A DNA stretch of 64,000 bases, taken from positions 124,001 to 188,000 of the forward strand of contig NZ_JBBHZZ010000003.1 in the NCBI RefSeq assembly GCF_037482405.1, in the 5' to 3' direction. The translations under genes and the position numbers were made by a program. Positions 26,132 to 38,653 of the stretch are shown one piece after another. The notes under the pieces were generated by a model. The model saw only the letters and a program-made list of their open reading frames with translations. It had not been told where the DNA came from and did not search any database. This stretch comes from Pseudokineococcus marinus (GTDB taxonomy: Bacteria; Actinomycetota; Actinomycetes; Actinomycetales; Quadrisphaeraceae). Positions within the stretch are counted from its first letter, which is position 1; each line of letters begins with the position of its first letter.

Positions 26132-26713
26132 TCAGGAGGGGCGTGCCGCCAGGGCGTCGACGACGCGGGCGACGCCGTCGGCGACGTCGGCCGCGGTCGT
26201 GTCGACGACCAGGTCCGGCGCCATCGCCGACCTCTCCCGCGGCCAGCGGTCGTAGACGCCGCGCAGGAAGGCGAGGTCCTTCGACACCCCCCGCGTCGGG
26301 TCCTCCTGCGCGCGGGCGTGCGCGGTGGGCAGGTCCGTGGTCACGGCCACGGTGAGCACCGCGGTGCCGGGCGGCGCGACGCGCACGAGGCGCGCGACCT
26401 CCGGGGCGGTGCCGGACCCCTCCGCGACGACGCACGTCAGGTCGGTGCGCGCCCACAGCGCGACGACCGCCTCGAAGACGGCGTGCGCCTCGTCCCAGCC
26501 GGGCAGGGTGGGCAGCGCCATCGCCGCGATCGCGTCGAGCTCGACGACGGCGACCCGCTCGCCGCGCCGGCGGAGCTCGGCCCCCAGCGCCGACGCCAGC
26601 GCGCTCTTCCCCGACGCCTGCGGGCCCGCCAGCACGACGAGCAGGGGCGCGGCAGCCCCCTTCCGCCCACCGGCCGGGTGCTCGGCGGGACGAGCGGGGC
26701 CGCCCGTCGTCAC
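26132..26713 (-). CDS. P-loop nucleoside/sugar kinase-like ATPase
   Basis: A 193-residue protein with a Walker A motif in VVLAGPQASGKSALASALG, a Walker B-like VAVVELDAIAAMAL, and later VVAEGSGTAPEVARLV and QEDPTRGVSKDLAFLRGVYDRWP, where the arginines would form a lid. This resembles small shikimate/adenylylsulfate/gluconate kinase-type enzymes, but the substrate cannot be assigned. GTG 26713 overlaps the stop of the F420 oxidoreductase by 4 nt; it is the last gene of the kynureninase operon. A disordered Gly/Ala/Pro-rich stretch precedes the kinase fold. Confidence 0.75.
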   Translation of the reverse strand: MTTGGPARPAEHPAGGRKGAAAPLLVVLAGPQASGKSALASALGAELRRRGERVAVVELDAIAAMALPTLPGWDEAHAVFEAVVALWARTDLTCVVAEGSGTAPEVARLVRVAPPGTAVLTVAVTTDLPTAHARAQEDPTRGVSKDLAFLRGVYDRWPRERSAMAPDLVVDTTAADVADGVARVVDALAARPS

Positions 26714-27804
26714 CGGTGCAGCGCCGGCAGCACCTCGCGGCCGAAGACCTCGACCCACTCCCGCTGGTTCCGGCCCACGTTGTGCAGGTAGACGCGGTCG
26801 AAGCCGAGGTCGACGTGCCGCTGGATGGCGGCGCGGTGCACGTCGGGGTCGCTCGAGATGACCATCCGGCCCTCGAAGTCCTCCTCGCGCACCATCTGCG
26901 CCATCGCCGCGAAGTCGTGCGGGGAGCGGATGTCGGCCTTGGGGAACTTCATCCCCCCGTTGGGCCACTCGACCAGCGCGTTGCGGAGGGCCTCCTCGTC
27001 CGTCGGGGCCCAGGACAGGTGCAGCTGCAGCACCTTCGGCATCGTCGAGGGGTCCTTGCCGGCCTCGCGGGCGCCGGCGTCGAAGCGCTCGAAGAGGCCG
27101 GAGATCTTCTCGAGCGGGGCGCCGACGGTGATGAGGCCGTCCGCCGACCGCCCGGCGCGCTTCGCGTTGAGGGGCCCGGCGGTGGCGACGAGCACCTCGG
27201 GCGGCTGCTCGGGCATGGTCCACAGCCGGGTCGTCTCGTGCCGGTACCAGGTGCCCTGGAACTTGACGTCCTTCCCGGCGAGCGAGGCGTCGAAGAGCTT
27301 CTTCATGAGGTCCACGGCCTCGAACATGCGCGCCGAGCGCTCGCCGCCCTCGGGCCAGTAGGGCGCGACGACGTGCTCGTTGAGGGCCTCGCCCGCACCG
27401 ACGCCGAGCCAGTGGCGCCCGGGGTACATCGCCGCGAGCGTCGCCGAGGCCTGCGCGACGACGGCGGGGTGCCACCGCCAGCCCGGGGCGACGACGCCGG
27501 AGCCGAAGTCGCCGCGGGTGCGCTCGCCGACGGCCGTGAGCACGGGCCAGATCGAGGCGGCCTGGCCCTGCTGCGGCACCCAGGGCGCGAAGTGGTCGCC
27601 CGCCATGCAGCCCGAGAAGCCGTGCTGCTCGGAGAGGGCCGTCAGCTCGACCGCCTCGGTGGGGGTGAACTGCTCGAGCATCGCGGCGTAGCCGACCGTC
27701 AGCGAGGACGACGCCGCCCCCGACGTCGACGACGGCTCGGGACCGGCGCCCGGGGCGGGCACGGCGGGGGCACCGGCGGGGGAGGGGGTCGCGGCCTCGC
27801 TCAT
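26710..27804 (-). CDS. F420-dependent LLM-class oxidoreductase (TIGR03557-like, glucose-6-phosphate dehydrogenase-related)
   Basis: A 364-residue TIM-barrel flavin/F420 enzyme of the luciferase-like monooxygenase superfamily. The phrases TVGYAAMLEQFTPTEAVELT, GFSGCMAGDHFAPWVPQQG, WLGVGAGEALNEHVVAPYWP, VLVATAGPLNAKRAGRSADG and VYLHNVGRNQREWVEVFG place it in the TIGR03557 branch near F420-dependent glucose-6-phosphate dehydrogenase. The substrate is unproven. The first 32 residues are disordered. ATG 27804 has TAGCGT 7 nt upstream and also overlaps the stop of the small SDR remnant (ATGA), so it may be read both from its own leaderless transcript and by coupling. Confidence 0.88.
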   Translation of the reverse strand: MSEAATPSPAGAPAVPAPGAGPEPSSTSGAASSSLTVGYAAMLEQFTPTEAVELTALSEQHGFSGCMAGDHFAPWVPQQGQAASIWPVLTAVGERTRGDFGSGVVAPGWRWHPAVVAQASATLAAMYPGRHWLGVGAGEALNEHVVAPYWPEGGERSARMFEAVDLMKKLFDASLAGKDVKFQGTWYRHETTRLWTMPEQPPEVLVATAGPLNAKRAGRSADGLITVGAPLEKISGLFERFDAGAREAGKDPSTMPKVLQLHLSWAPTDEEALRNALVEWPNGGMKFPKADIRSPHDFAAMAQMVREEDFEGRMVISSDPDVHRAAIQRHVDLGFDRVYLHNVGRNQREWVEVFGREVLPALHR

Positions 27805-27962
27805 GCCGGCGACGCTACCGGCGCCGGCGCGGGCGGTCGCCGGCGCGCGGCGTGCCACCCGGTGCCGGAGCTCGCGCCGGTGACGAGGACGGTGCGGCCC
27901 GCACCCGCGCCGGGGGCGCCGTCGAGCGGGGCGCCGGGGGAGCCGTCGAGCGGGGCGCTCAC
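27801..27962 (-). pseudogene. N-terminal remnant of a short-chain dehydrogenase, 53 codons
   Basis: A 53-codon frame begins with GTG 27962, overlapping the kynureninase stop (GTGA), and ends in a TGA overlapping the ATG of the next gene (ATGA). After a Pro/Gly repeat (APLDGSPGAPLDGAPG) it reads GRTVLVTGASSGTGWHAARR, the first strand and TGxxxGxG cofactor loop of an SDR, then only low-complexity residues to the stop. A working SDR needs about 200 more residues with a YxxxK pair, which are absent. It looks like what remained after an internal deletion, retained because its two overlaps link flanking genes. A genuine small protein is possible but less likely. Confidence 0.6.
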
Positions 27963-29317
27963 GTGACGGTGGGGCGCACGGCGTGCGCGGGGTCGCGGTG
28001 CTCGCCGGCGTCGAGCACGGCGCGCAGGTCGACGACGGCCGTCGCCAGGTCCGCGTGCGTGGTGCTGGGGGCGGCGACGCCGAGGCGGACGAGGTCGGGG
28101 GCGCGGAAGTCGCCGACGACGCCGCGGGCGGCGAGGGCGCGCACGACGCCCCAGGCGTCGGGGGACCGGACGGCGACGTGGCCGCCCAGGCGGGCGGGGT
28201 CGCGCGGCCCGGCGAGCGGCAGCTCGGGCACGAGCGCCTCGAGCGCCTCGACGAGGAAGCCGACGAGCGACGTCGAGCGAGCGCGCAGCTGGGGGGGCGT
28301 GACGTCGTCGAGGACGTCGAGCGCCGCGTCGAGGGCGAGCAGCGAGATCATCGGGGGCGTCCCGATGCGCATCCGGCGGACGTCGTCGGCGGGGGCGTAG
28401 CGGCCGTCCATGGCGAAGGGGTCGGCGTGCCCGTGCCAGCCGGTGAGCGGCGGGTCGACGAGCGCCTGGTGGCGCCGGGCCACGTAGACCCACGCCGGCG
28501 CGCCCGGCCCGCCGGACAGGTGCTTGTAGGAGCAGCCGACGGCGAGGTCGGCGCCCGCCCCGTCGAGGTCGACGTCCGTGGCGCCGACCGAGTGCGCGAG
28601 GTCCCACAGGGCCAGGGCGCCGGCGCGGTGGGCGGCCGCGGTGAGGGCGGCGACGTCGCAGCGCTCCCCGGTGCGGTAGTCGACCTCCGAGAGCGCGACG
28701 AGGGCCACCTCGTCGCCCCGCGCCGCGAGGAGCGCCGGGACGTCGGCGGGCCGGGCCGGCGCGACCTCCAGGTCGCACAGCCGGGCCGCCGAGGAGAGCA
28801 GGTGCAGGTCCGTGGGGAAGGCGTCGGGGTCGGCGACGACGACGCGGCGGCCCGGGCGCAGGCGGGCGGCGGCGACGTAGCACTGGAAGAGGTGCACCGA
28901 GGTGGAGTCGCCGACGACCACCTGGCCGGGCGCGGAGCCCACGAGCCGGCCGACGCGGTCGCCGACGCGCTGGGGCGCCTCCCACCAGCCCTCGCTGTTC
29001 CAGGCGGCCACGAGCTCGGCGCCCCACTGGCGGCGCACGACGTCGCCGACGGCGTCGGGCACGTGCCGCGGCAGCGGGCCCAGGGAGTTGCCGTCGAGGT
29101 AGACGAGGCCCTCGGGCCGGACGAAGCGCTCGACGAGGTGGGCCAGGGGCTCGACGGCGTCGAGCTCGGCGGCGCGCAGGTGGAGGCCGTCGGCGTCGAC
29201 GTGCCGGCCGGGCGACGGCGCCGCCGTCGTCCGGACCTCGGGAGGGGAGGTCGAGGGGGCGTCGTCCAGCACGGCGTCGACTGTGCCACGGGGCGGCGCC
29301 GCGGGCCGGACGGCCAC
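27959..29317 (-). CDS. kynU: Kynureninase
   Basis: A 452-residue PLP enzyme cleaving kynurenine or 3-hydroxykynurenine to anthranilate or 3-hydroxyanthranilate plus alanine. Motifs: VYLDGNSLGPLPRHV, QWGAELVAAWNSEGWWEAP, VVGDSTSVHLFQ (phosphate binding), LWDLAHSVGATDVDL (PLP-ring Asp), VGCSYKHLSGGPG with the Schiff-base Lys, and GWHGHADPFAMDGRYAP. It is slightly longer than usual because of a 35-residue N-terminal extension. GTG 29317 is chosen since TAGGCA lies 8 nt upstream; an in-frame GTG further in would shorten the extension. No tryptophan dioxygenase or kynurenine formamidase gene is nearby. The downstream operon partners are an SDR remnant, an F420 oxidoreductase and a kinase. Confidence 0.92.
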   Translation of the reverse strand: MAVRPAAPPRGTVDAVLDDAPSTSPPEVRTTAAPSPGRHVDADGLHLRAAELDAVEPLAHLVERFVRPEGLVYLDGNSLGPLPRHVPDAVGDVVRRQWGAELVAAWNSEGWWEAPQRVGDRVGRLVGSAPGQVVVGDSTSVHLFQCYVAAARLRPGRRVVVADPDAFPTDLHLLSSAARLCDLEVAPARPADVPALLAARGDEVALVALSEVDYRTGERCDVAALTAAAHRAGALALWDLAHSVGATDVDLDGAGADLAVGCSYKHLSGGPGAPAWVYVARRHQALVDPPLTGWHGHADPFAMDGRYAPADDVRRMRIGTPPMISLLALDAALDVLDDVTPPQLRARSTSLVGFLVEALEALVPELPLAGPRDPARLGGHVAVRSPDAWGVVRALAARGVVGDFRAPDLVRLGVAAPSTTHADLATAVVDLRAVLDAGEHRDPAHAVRPTVT

Positions 29318-29325
29318 CGGCGGGC

Positions 29326-29335
29326 TGCCTAGGGT
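29326..29335. promoter_or_regulatory. Overlapping divergent leaderless -10 boxes
   Basis: Plus strand TAGGGT at 29330-29335, 6 nt before a GTG at 29342. Minus strand TAGGCA at 29331-29326, 8 nt before the kynureninase GTG at 29317. The two share the central CTAG, so both polymerases would melt the same base pairs and compete. Confidence 0.45.
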
Positions 29336-29341
29336 GGCGCG

Positions 29342-29380
29342 GTGCTCATCCGACGGCGGCGCGGCGAGGGCCGGCGATGA
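29342..29380 (+). CDS. Possible 12-residue leader peptide
   Basis: GTG 29342 lies 6 nt after the TAGGGT box and opens a 12-codon frame, VLIRRRRGEGRR. Its TGA overlaps the ATG of the next gene as ATGA. If the transcript is leaderless, this arginine-rich peptide would be translated first and could couple or attenuate the downstream gene. No homology can be claimed. Confidence 0.35.
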   Translation: MLIRRRRGEGRR

Positions 29381-30465
29381 GCCGGGACGCGACGGGCGGC
29401 CGGGACTCGACGGGTGGCCGGGACTCGACGGGTGGCCGGGCGGCGCCGGGGGTGCCGGGCGAGGCGGCCGTGCCGGCGACCGAGCTCGACGACCTCGCAG
29501 CGGGCGGGAGCGACGGCGAGGGCGGGGACGACGCCCGCGCCGCCACGGGTCGCCGCCCCCCTCCCGGGTGGCGCGGCGCCCTGGCCCTCCTCCTCGCCGC
29601 GGCGCTGGGCGCTGGCGTCGCCCTCCTCGCCGTGCGCGCGCAGGAGGCCTCGGACGTCCGGCTCCTCCTCGTCTCGGCCTTCCCCGACCTCGACGGGACG
29701 GGCGACGACGGGCTGGCGCTGGACCTGCGGGTCGTCGGCCTGGGGGCGCAGGACGCCGTCGTCCTCGGGGGCGGGACCGGCCCGCCGGGAGAGGGCGTCG
29801 CGGGATCGGTCGAGGTGGGCGGGCGCGCGCGGGTCCCGTCGGACCGGGCGGGCGAGGCGCTCGTCGTGCCCGCCGGCGGCGTCGGAGCCTTCGTCCTGCG
29901 GCTCGAGGCCTCCTGCGAGGCGCCGCCCGACTGGCGGCCGTGGCTGCGGGTGCGCACCGACGGCGGCGGCGCGCGGGTCGTCGCGCTGCAGTCGCCCGAG
30001 GGCGCGGAGGGCCCGGCGCAGGACGTGCTGACGAGCGCCTGCGAGCTCCGCCGGAGGACGGCGCTGGAGCCCGTGCGGGTCGTCGGCCACGGTCTCGAGG
30101 AGGGGGGCCGCGCCGTCGGCATCGCGCTCGAGAACACCTCGGACGCGGCCTACCGCCTCCGGGTCCTCGGGAGCGGGGGGATCTCCGGCGTCGCGCTCCC
30201 CGACGGCGAGACCGAGCTCCGCCCGGGCGTGACGACCAGCCTCGTCCTCGCCGTCGACCCGCCCCGGTGCGCCGGGGCGCTGCGGGTGGGGGACCTCACG
30301 AGCGACGCCGGCCTCCTCGCGCAGCGGACCGGCGGGGACGACGCCGACGGCCCGCCCCTCGTGCCGGTCGACCTCAGCAGCGCCGCGACGGAGATCGCCC
30401 TCGCCGTCGGGCGGGCGTGCGCGCCGCCGCTCGAGGCGTCACGCGCCGCCCGCACCTCCCCCTGA
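29377..30465 (+). CDS. Membrane-anchored hypothetical protein, paralogue of the gene at 35567
   Basis: A 362-residue protein. The N-terminal cytoplasmic tail has a short repeat (three GGRDST-like units), then a hydrophobic helix at about residues 69-88 (WRGALALLLAAALGAGVALL), then an extracytoplasmic beta-rich part beginning VRLLLVSAFPDLD. No catalytic motif is visible. The segment around VVLGGGTGPPGEGV, FVLRLEASCEAPPDWRPWLRVR aligns with the protein at 35567 (VLVLGGGSGEPGH; VLTVHVGCEPAPALAPWLLVR), so the two are paralogues, and both carry a lone conserved Cys. They flank the GH3 glucosidase gene. The function is unknown; a cell-envelope role is inferred. Confidence 0.75.
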   Translation: MSRDATGGRDSTGGRDSTGGRAAPGVPGEAAVPATELDDLAAGGSDGEGGDDARAATGRRPPPGWRGALALLLAAALGAGVALLAVRAQEASDVRLLLVSAFPDLDGTGDDGLALDLRVVGLGAQDAVVLGGGTGPPGEGVAGSVEVGGRARVPSDRAGEALVVPAGGVGAFVLRLEASCEAPPDWRPWLRVRTDGGGARVVALQSPEGAEGPAQDVLTSACELRRRTALEPVRVVGHGLEEGGRAVGIALENTSDAAYRLRVLGSGGISGVALPDGETELRPGVTTSLVLAVDPPRCAGALRVGDLTSDAGLLAQRTGGDDADGPPLVPVDLSSAATEIALAVGRACAPPLEASRAARTSP

Positions 30466-30621
30466 GACCAGCTCTCCGGGATCTCCTCCCTGGGAGCCCC
30501 GCCGCCCGTCGGCCCGCCCCCCGTCCGACCGGTCCCCCTCGACCCGGCCGCTCCGCCCCCCCGGCCCGAAGCGTCCGGTGCGCCCCTCCTGCCCGCCTGG
30601 TCACCTCGTGCCTCGTTCGTC

Positions 30622-30651
30622 TTGTCCATCGTTCGTCGGGGCTCCTACCGT
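30622..30651 (+). promoter_or_regulatory. Candidate promoter for the GH3 gene
   Basis: TTGTCC at 30622-30627 and TACCGT at 30646-30651 with an 18-nt spacer, 46 nt before the ATG. This is moderately close to a sigma-70-type promoter and would give a leader of about 40 nt. Confidence 0.4.
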
Positions 30652-30697
30652 GCGCCCGTGGCGGGCGACGGCGCCCGCCCTGACGACGGAGCTGTCG

Positions 30698-35356
<4,659 letters not shown>

Positions 35357-35368
35357 GCGCCACCGCCG

Positions 35369-35410
35369 CGACGGGCCCGCCGCCCCACCCCCGGGGCGGC
35401 GGGCCCGTCG
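35369..35410 (+). terminator. Perfect 18-bp hairpin after the GH3 gene
   Basis: Arms 35369-35386 and 35393-35410 are exact reverse complements (first arm CGACGGGCCCGCCGCCCC) with a 6-nt loop ACCCCC, 12 nt past the stop. There is no U-run, as expected for a very GC-rich genome. This is the strongest terminator-like structure in the window. Confidence 0.7.
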
Positions 35411-35420
35411 TCGTCCGCCA

Positions 35421-35462
35421 GCCGTCGCGCTGGGCCCGTCGCACTGGGCCCGTCGCACTGGA
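35421..35462 (+). repeat. 14-bp tandem repeat, three copies
   Basis: Units 35421-35434, 35435-35448 and 35449-35462, consensus CCCGTCGCACTGGG with one or two changes in the outer copies. Intergenic, between the GH3 terminator and the next gene. Confidence 0.8.
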
Positions 35463-35566
35463 CCGGCCGCGTGGGAGCCTTCCCGCTGGGCCGTCCCGCC
35501 GGGAGACCACCGGCGTAGCGTGGTCGCCGTGGACGCCGAGGTCCCGCAGCAGCACCGGCGCGCGCC

Positions 35567-36403
35567 GTGAGCCGCGACGGCATCGGCCGCCGCGCCCCTG
35601 CGTCGCCGGAGGACGGTGGGACGCCGGACGACGGTGCGGCGCCGGTCCGCGGGACGCCGGTGGGTGCGCCCGACGAGCTGGGCCCCTGCCGCCCCGCATC
35701 GGGACCGCCCTCCGCGGCCGTCCGGCGCGACGGGCCGGCCGGCGCCGCCGCGTCGGCCCCGCTCGCCCTCGCCGCCCTCGCGCTCCTGGCCGGGGTCGGC
35801 GCCGCCGGCCTCGTGCCGCGGTCCGACGCCCCCAGCCCTGTCCGCAGCCCCGCTGCGGCGGCGGCGGCCGTGGACGAGGACGTGCACGAGCCCGGGGACG
35901 AGCCCGGGGCCGTGCGCCTCGTCGTCGTGGAGGCGCGCCCCGACCCCGACGCTGACCCGCGCGCGGACGTGCTGGCCGTCCGCCTGGCCGTGGAGGGGCG
36001 GGGAGGCGTCGACGTCCTCGTCCTGGGCGGCGGGTCCGGGGAGCCGGGCCACCGCGTCCCCGGCCGGGTCGCCCTCACCGGCGCCGGCTGGCTCGCCTCC
36101 CGCGCCGACGCGCCCGTCGTCGTCCGCGCCGGCGGGACGACCGACGTCGTGCTCACCGTCCACGTCGGCTGCGAGCCCGCGCCCGCCCTCGCGCCGTGGC
36201 TGCTCGTGCGGCCGACCGCGGGGGCGCTGGAGCTGGCGGAGCTCGAGGTCGCCGACCCGGGTGCGCGGGGGGCGCTCGAGGACGCCTGCGCCGCCCGGGA
36301 GGTCGAGCGCGCCCGGCTCGCGTCCCCCCTCGCCCCGGTCCCGGCCCCCGGCACCCCCTCCGGGGGCCGGTCGGGGGCGGGCGGTGCCCGCGCCGCCCCG
36401 TAG
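35567..36403 (+). CDS. Membrane-anchored hypothetical protein, paralogue of the gene at 29377
   Basis: A 278-residue protein with the same plan as the gene at 29377: an N-terminus starting MSRD, a disordered Pro/Ala/Asp tail, one hydrophobic helix (ALAALALLAGVGAAGLV, about residues 67-83), a second low-complexity linker, and a beta-rich extracytoplasmic domain (VRLVVVEARPD; DVLVLGGGSGEPGH; VLTVHVGCEPAPALAPWLLVR). It ends in a Pro/Ala-rich tail and is shorter than its paralogue by about 80 residues at the C-terminus. The start is GTG 35567. It is followed 11 nt later by pdxT, which has its own leaderless promoter. The function is unknown. Confidence 0.72.
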   Translation: MSRDGIGRRAPASPEDGGTPDDGAAPVRGTPVGAPDELGPCRPASGPPSAAVRRDGPAGAAASAPLALAALALLAGVGAAGLVPRSDAPSPVRSPAAAAAAVDEDVHEPGDEPGAVRLVVVEARPDPDADPRADVLAVRLAVEGRGGVDVLVLGGGSGEPGHRVPGRVALTGAGWLASRADAPVVVRAGGTTDVVLTVHVGCEPAPALAPWLLVRPTAGALELAELEVADPGARGALEDACAAREVERARLASPLAPVPAPGTPSGGRSGAGGARAAP

Positions 36404-36406
36404 GGT
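36401..36406 (+). promoter_or_regulatory. Leaderless promoter -10 box for pdxT
   Basis: TAGGGT, 8 nt before the GTG at 36415; the box overlaps the stop codon of the preceding gene. Confidence 0.55.
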
Positions 36407-36414
36407 CGACCGAC

Positions 36415-37065
36415 GTGAGCGCTGCCCCCGTCATCGGCGTCCTCGGGCTGCAGGGCGACAGCCGCGAGCACCTGGCCGCGCTGCGCGCCGCCGGGGCCGA
36501 GGCCGTCGTCGTCCGGCGCCCGGAGGAGCTGGCCTCCGTCCACGGGCTCGTGCTGCCGGGCGGGGAGTCCACCGTCATCGACAAGCTGCTGCGGGTCTTC
36601 GAGCTGCGGGAGCCGCTGGTGCGCCGGATCCGCGAGGGCCTCCCCGTCTACGGCTCGTGCGCCGGGATGATCCTGCTGGCCGACCGCCTCCTCGACGGCA
36701 CGCGCGACCAGCAGACGCTCGGCGGGCTCGACGTCACCGTCCGCCGCAACGCCTTCGGCCGCCAGGTCGACAGCTTCGAGACCGACCTCGAGATCACGGG
36801 CGTCAGCGACCGGGCGTGGCCCGACCCCGACGGCGCCGCCGCGGCCGTGGCGCCCGGTCCCGTCCACGCCGTCTTCATCCGGGCGCCGTGGGTGGAGGAG
36901 GCGGGGCCCGACGTGGAGGCGCTCGGCGTCGTCCCCGCGGGGCCCGCCGCCGGTACCATCGTCGCGGTGCGAGCGGGGAACCTGCTCGCGACGTCGTTCC
37001 ACCCGGAGATCACCGGGGACACCCGGGTGCACCGGCTCTTCGCCGAGATCGTCCGCGCGGCCTGA
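36415..37065 (+). CDS. pdxT: Pyridoxal 5'-phosphate synthase glutaminase subunit PdxT
   Basis: A 216-residue class I glutamine amidotransferase that releases ammonia for PdxS, the PLP-forming synthase. Present: VIGVLGLQGDSREHLAAL, LVLPGGESTVIDKLL (oxyanion region), YGSCAGMILLAD with the nucleophile Cys, NAFGRQVDSFE, VFIRAPWVEE, and the His-Glu of the triad in TSFHPEITGDTRVH. The start is GTG 36415 with a TAGGGT box. Its partner pdxS, often immediately upstream, is not in this window; a membrane protein gene occupies that place. A short hairpin follows and yebC comes next, as in many actinobacteria. Confidence 0.95.
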   Translation: MSAAPVIGVLGLQGDSREHLAALRAAGAEAVVVRRPEELASVHGLVLPGGESTVIDKLLRVFELREPLVRRIREGLPVYGSCAGMILLADRLLDGTRDQQTLGGLDVTVRRNAFGRQVDSFETDLEITGVSDRAWPDPDGAAAAVAPGPVHAVFIRAPWVEEAGPDVEALGVVPAGPAAGTIVAVRAGNLLATSFHPEITGDTRVHRLFAEIVRAA

Positions 37066-37083
37066 CCCGACGAGCCCGTCGGG
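37066..37083 (+). terminator. Short hairpin right after pdxT
   Basis: CCCGACG and CGTCGGG with a 4-nt loop AGCC, starting at the base after the stop codon. It is small but perfect. Confidence 0.45.
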
Positions 37084-37146
37084 TGGGGCCCGCAGCGCAC
37101 GTCCCGGTGGGGGCCGGGGCCCGCACGCGCAGGAGGTCGATCCGCC

Positions 37147-37896
37147 ATGTCCGGCCACTCCAAGTGGGCAACCACCAAGCACAAGAAGGCCGTCGTCGAC
37201 GCCAAGCGGAGCAAGCTCTTCGCGAAGCTCATCAAGAACGTCGAGGTCGCGGCCCGCACCGGCGGCGGGGACCCGACGGGCAACCCCACCCTCTTCGACG
37301 CCATCCAGAAGGCGAAGAAGAGCTCGGTCCCCAACGACAACATCGACCGCGCCGTCAAGCGCGGCTCGGGCGCCGAGGGCGGCGGGGCCGACTACCAGAC
37401 GATCATGTACGAGGGGTACGGCCCCAACGGCGTCGCCGTGCTCGTCGAGTGCCTCACCGACAATCGCAACCGGGCGGCGTCCGACGTCCGCGTGGCCTTC
37501 ACGCGCAACGGCGGCACGATGGCCGACCCGGGCAGCGTCTCCTACCTCTTCACCCGCAAGGGCGTCGTCACGGTGCCGGCCGAGGGCCTCGGCGAGGACG
37601 ACGTCCTCACGGCCGTCCTCGACGCGGGCGCCGAGGAGGTCAACGCGGCCGGTGACGTCTACGAGGTCATCAGCGAGGCCACCGACCTCGTCGCCGTGCG
37701 CACCGCCCTGCAGGACGCGGGCATCGACTACGACTCCGCCGAGGCGCAGTTCGTGCCCTCGATGCAGGTCGAGCTCGACGCCGAGGGCGCCGAGAAGGTG
37801 CTCCGCCTCATCGACGCGCTCGAGGACAGCGACGACGTGCAGAACGTCTACGCCAACTTCGACGCCAGCGACGAGGTGCTCGCGCAGGTCGGCTGA
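37147..37896 (+). CDS. YebC/PmpR family DNA-binding regulatory protein
   Basis: A 249-residue protein starting MSGHSKWATTKHKKAVVDAK, with the whole YebC signature: KLFAKLIKNVEVAART, DPTGNPTLFDAIQKAKKSSV, PNDNIDRAVKRGSG, YEGYGPNGVAVLVECLTDN, NRAASDVRVAFTRNGG and GSVSYLFTRKGVV. The usual length is about 240-250, so it is full length. The family includes transcription regulators and factors proposed to relieve ribosome stalling. AGGAGGT precedes the ATG by about 9 nt. The position before ruvC is a classic conserved order. Confidence 0.95.
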   Translation: MSGHSKWATTKHKKAVVDAKRSKLFAKLIKNVEVAARTGGGDPTGNPTLFDAIQKAKKSSVPNDNIDRAVKRGSGAEGGGADYQTIMYEGYGPNGVAVLVECLTDNRNRAASDVRVAFTRNGGTMADPGSVSYLFTRKGVVTVPAEGLGEDDVLTAVLDAGAEEVNAAGDVYEVISEATDLVAVRTALQDAGIDYDSAEAQFVPSMQVELDAEGAEKVLRLIDALEDSDDVQNVYANFDASDEVLAQVG

Positions 37897-37969
37897 CCCG
37901 GGCGCCGCGGCCGACCGTCCCGGCGCGTCGCGCGCCGCCGGGGCGTCCCACGGCTGCGACCGTGGGCCG

Positions 37970-38653
37970 GTGCGCGTGCTGGCGGTCGACCCGGGGCTCA
38001 CCCGCTGCGGCGTCGGCGTCGTCGACGGGCTGCCGGGCCGGCGCGCGCGCCTCGTCGAGGTCGCGGTGGTCCGCACCCCCGTGGACGCGCCGCTGGCCGA
38101 GCGGCTGCTCGCGGTGTCCGAGGCGCTCGAGCTCGCCGTCGCCCGCCACCGCCCGGACGCCGTCGCCGTCGAGCGCGTCTTCAGCCGCCACGACGTCAGC
38201 ACGGTCATGGGCACGGCCCAGGCGTCGGGCGTCGCGCTGCTGGCGGCGGCGCGGGCCGGCGTCCCGGTGGGGCTGCACACCCCGAGCGAGGTCAAGGCCG
38301 CCGTCACCGGCTCGGGGAGGGCCGGCAAGGCCCAGGTCACGGCGATGGTGACCCGCATCCTCGGCCTCGACGAGGCGCCGCGGCCCGCCGACGCCGCCGA
38401 CGCGCTCGCGCTCGCGCTGTGCCACCTCTGGCGCGGGGCGCCCGCCGGGGGAGCGGTGGGCGCGGGCGGCGCCACCGGCGGTGGCGCTGCTGGTGGAGGG
38501 CGCGCGACGGCGGCGCAGGCCGCCTGGGCGGAGGCCGACCGCGCGGCGCGGGCCGTGCGGCCCGGGGCGTGGGGAGCCGCCGCGGCGAAGGCCCCCGGGG
38601 GCACGGCGCGCCGCGGTGGACGGGTGCGCCCGGGCGCCGCGCCGGGGCGCTAG
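37970..38653 (+). CDS. ruvC: Crossover junction endodeoxyribonuclease RuvC
   Basis: A 227-residue Holliday-junction resolvase. Catalytic carboxylates are visible: Asp7 in VRVLAVDPGLTRCGVG, Glu in DAVAVERVFSRHDVS, and the C-terminal Asp pair in PADAADALALALCHLW. VMGTAQASGVALLAA and HTPSEVKAAVTGSGRAGKAQV are family phrases. The C-terminal 50-55 residues are a Gly/Ala/Arg-rich tail beyond the usual length. The start GTG 37970 gives the exact family N-terminus. The 74 nt after yebC holds no clear signal. The stop overlaps a TAGCGT box that probably drives ruvAB. Confidence 0.95.
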   Translation: MRVLAVDPGLTRCGVGVVDGLPGRRARLVEVAVVRTPVDAPLAERLLAVSEALELAVARHRPDAVAVERVFSRHDVSTVMGTAQASGVALLAAARAGVPVGLHTPSEVKAAVTGSGRAGKAQVTAMVTRILGLDEAPRPADAADALALALCHLWRGAPAGGAVGAGGATGGGAAGGGRATAAQAAWAEADRAARAVRPGAWGAAAAKAPGGTARRGGRVRPGAAPGR

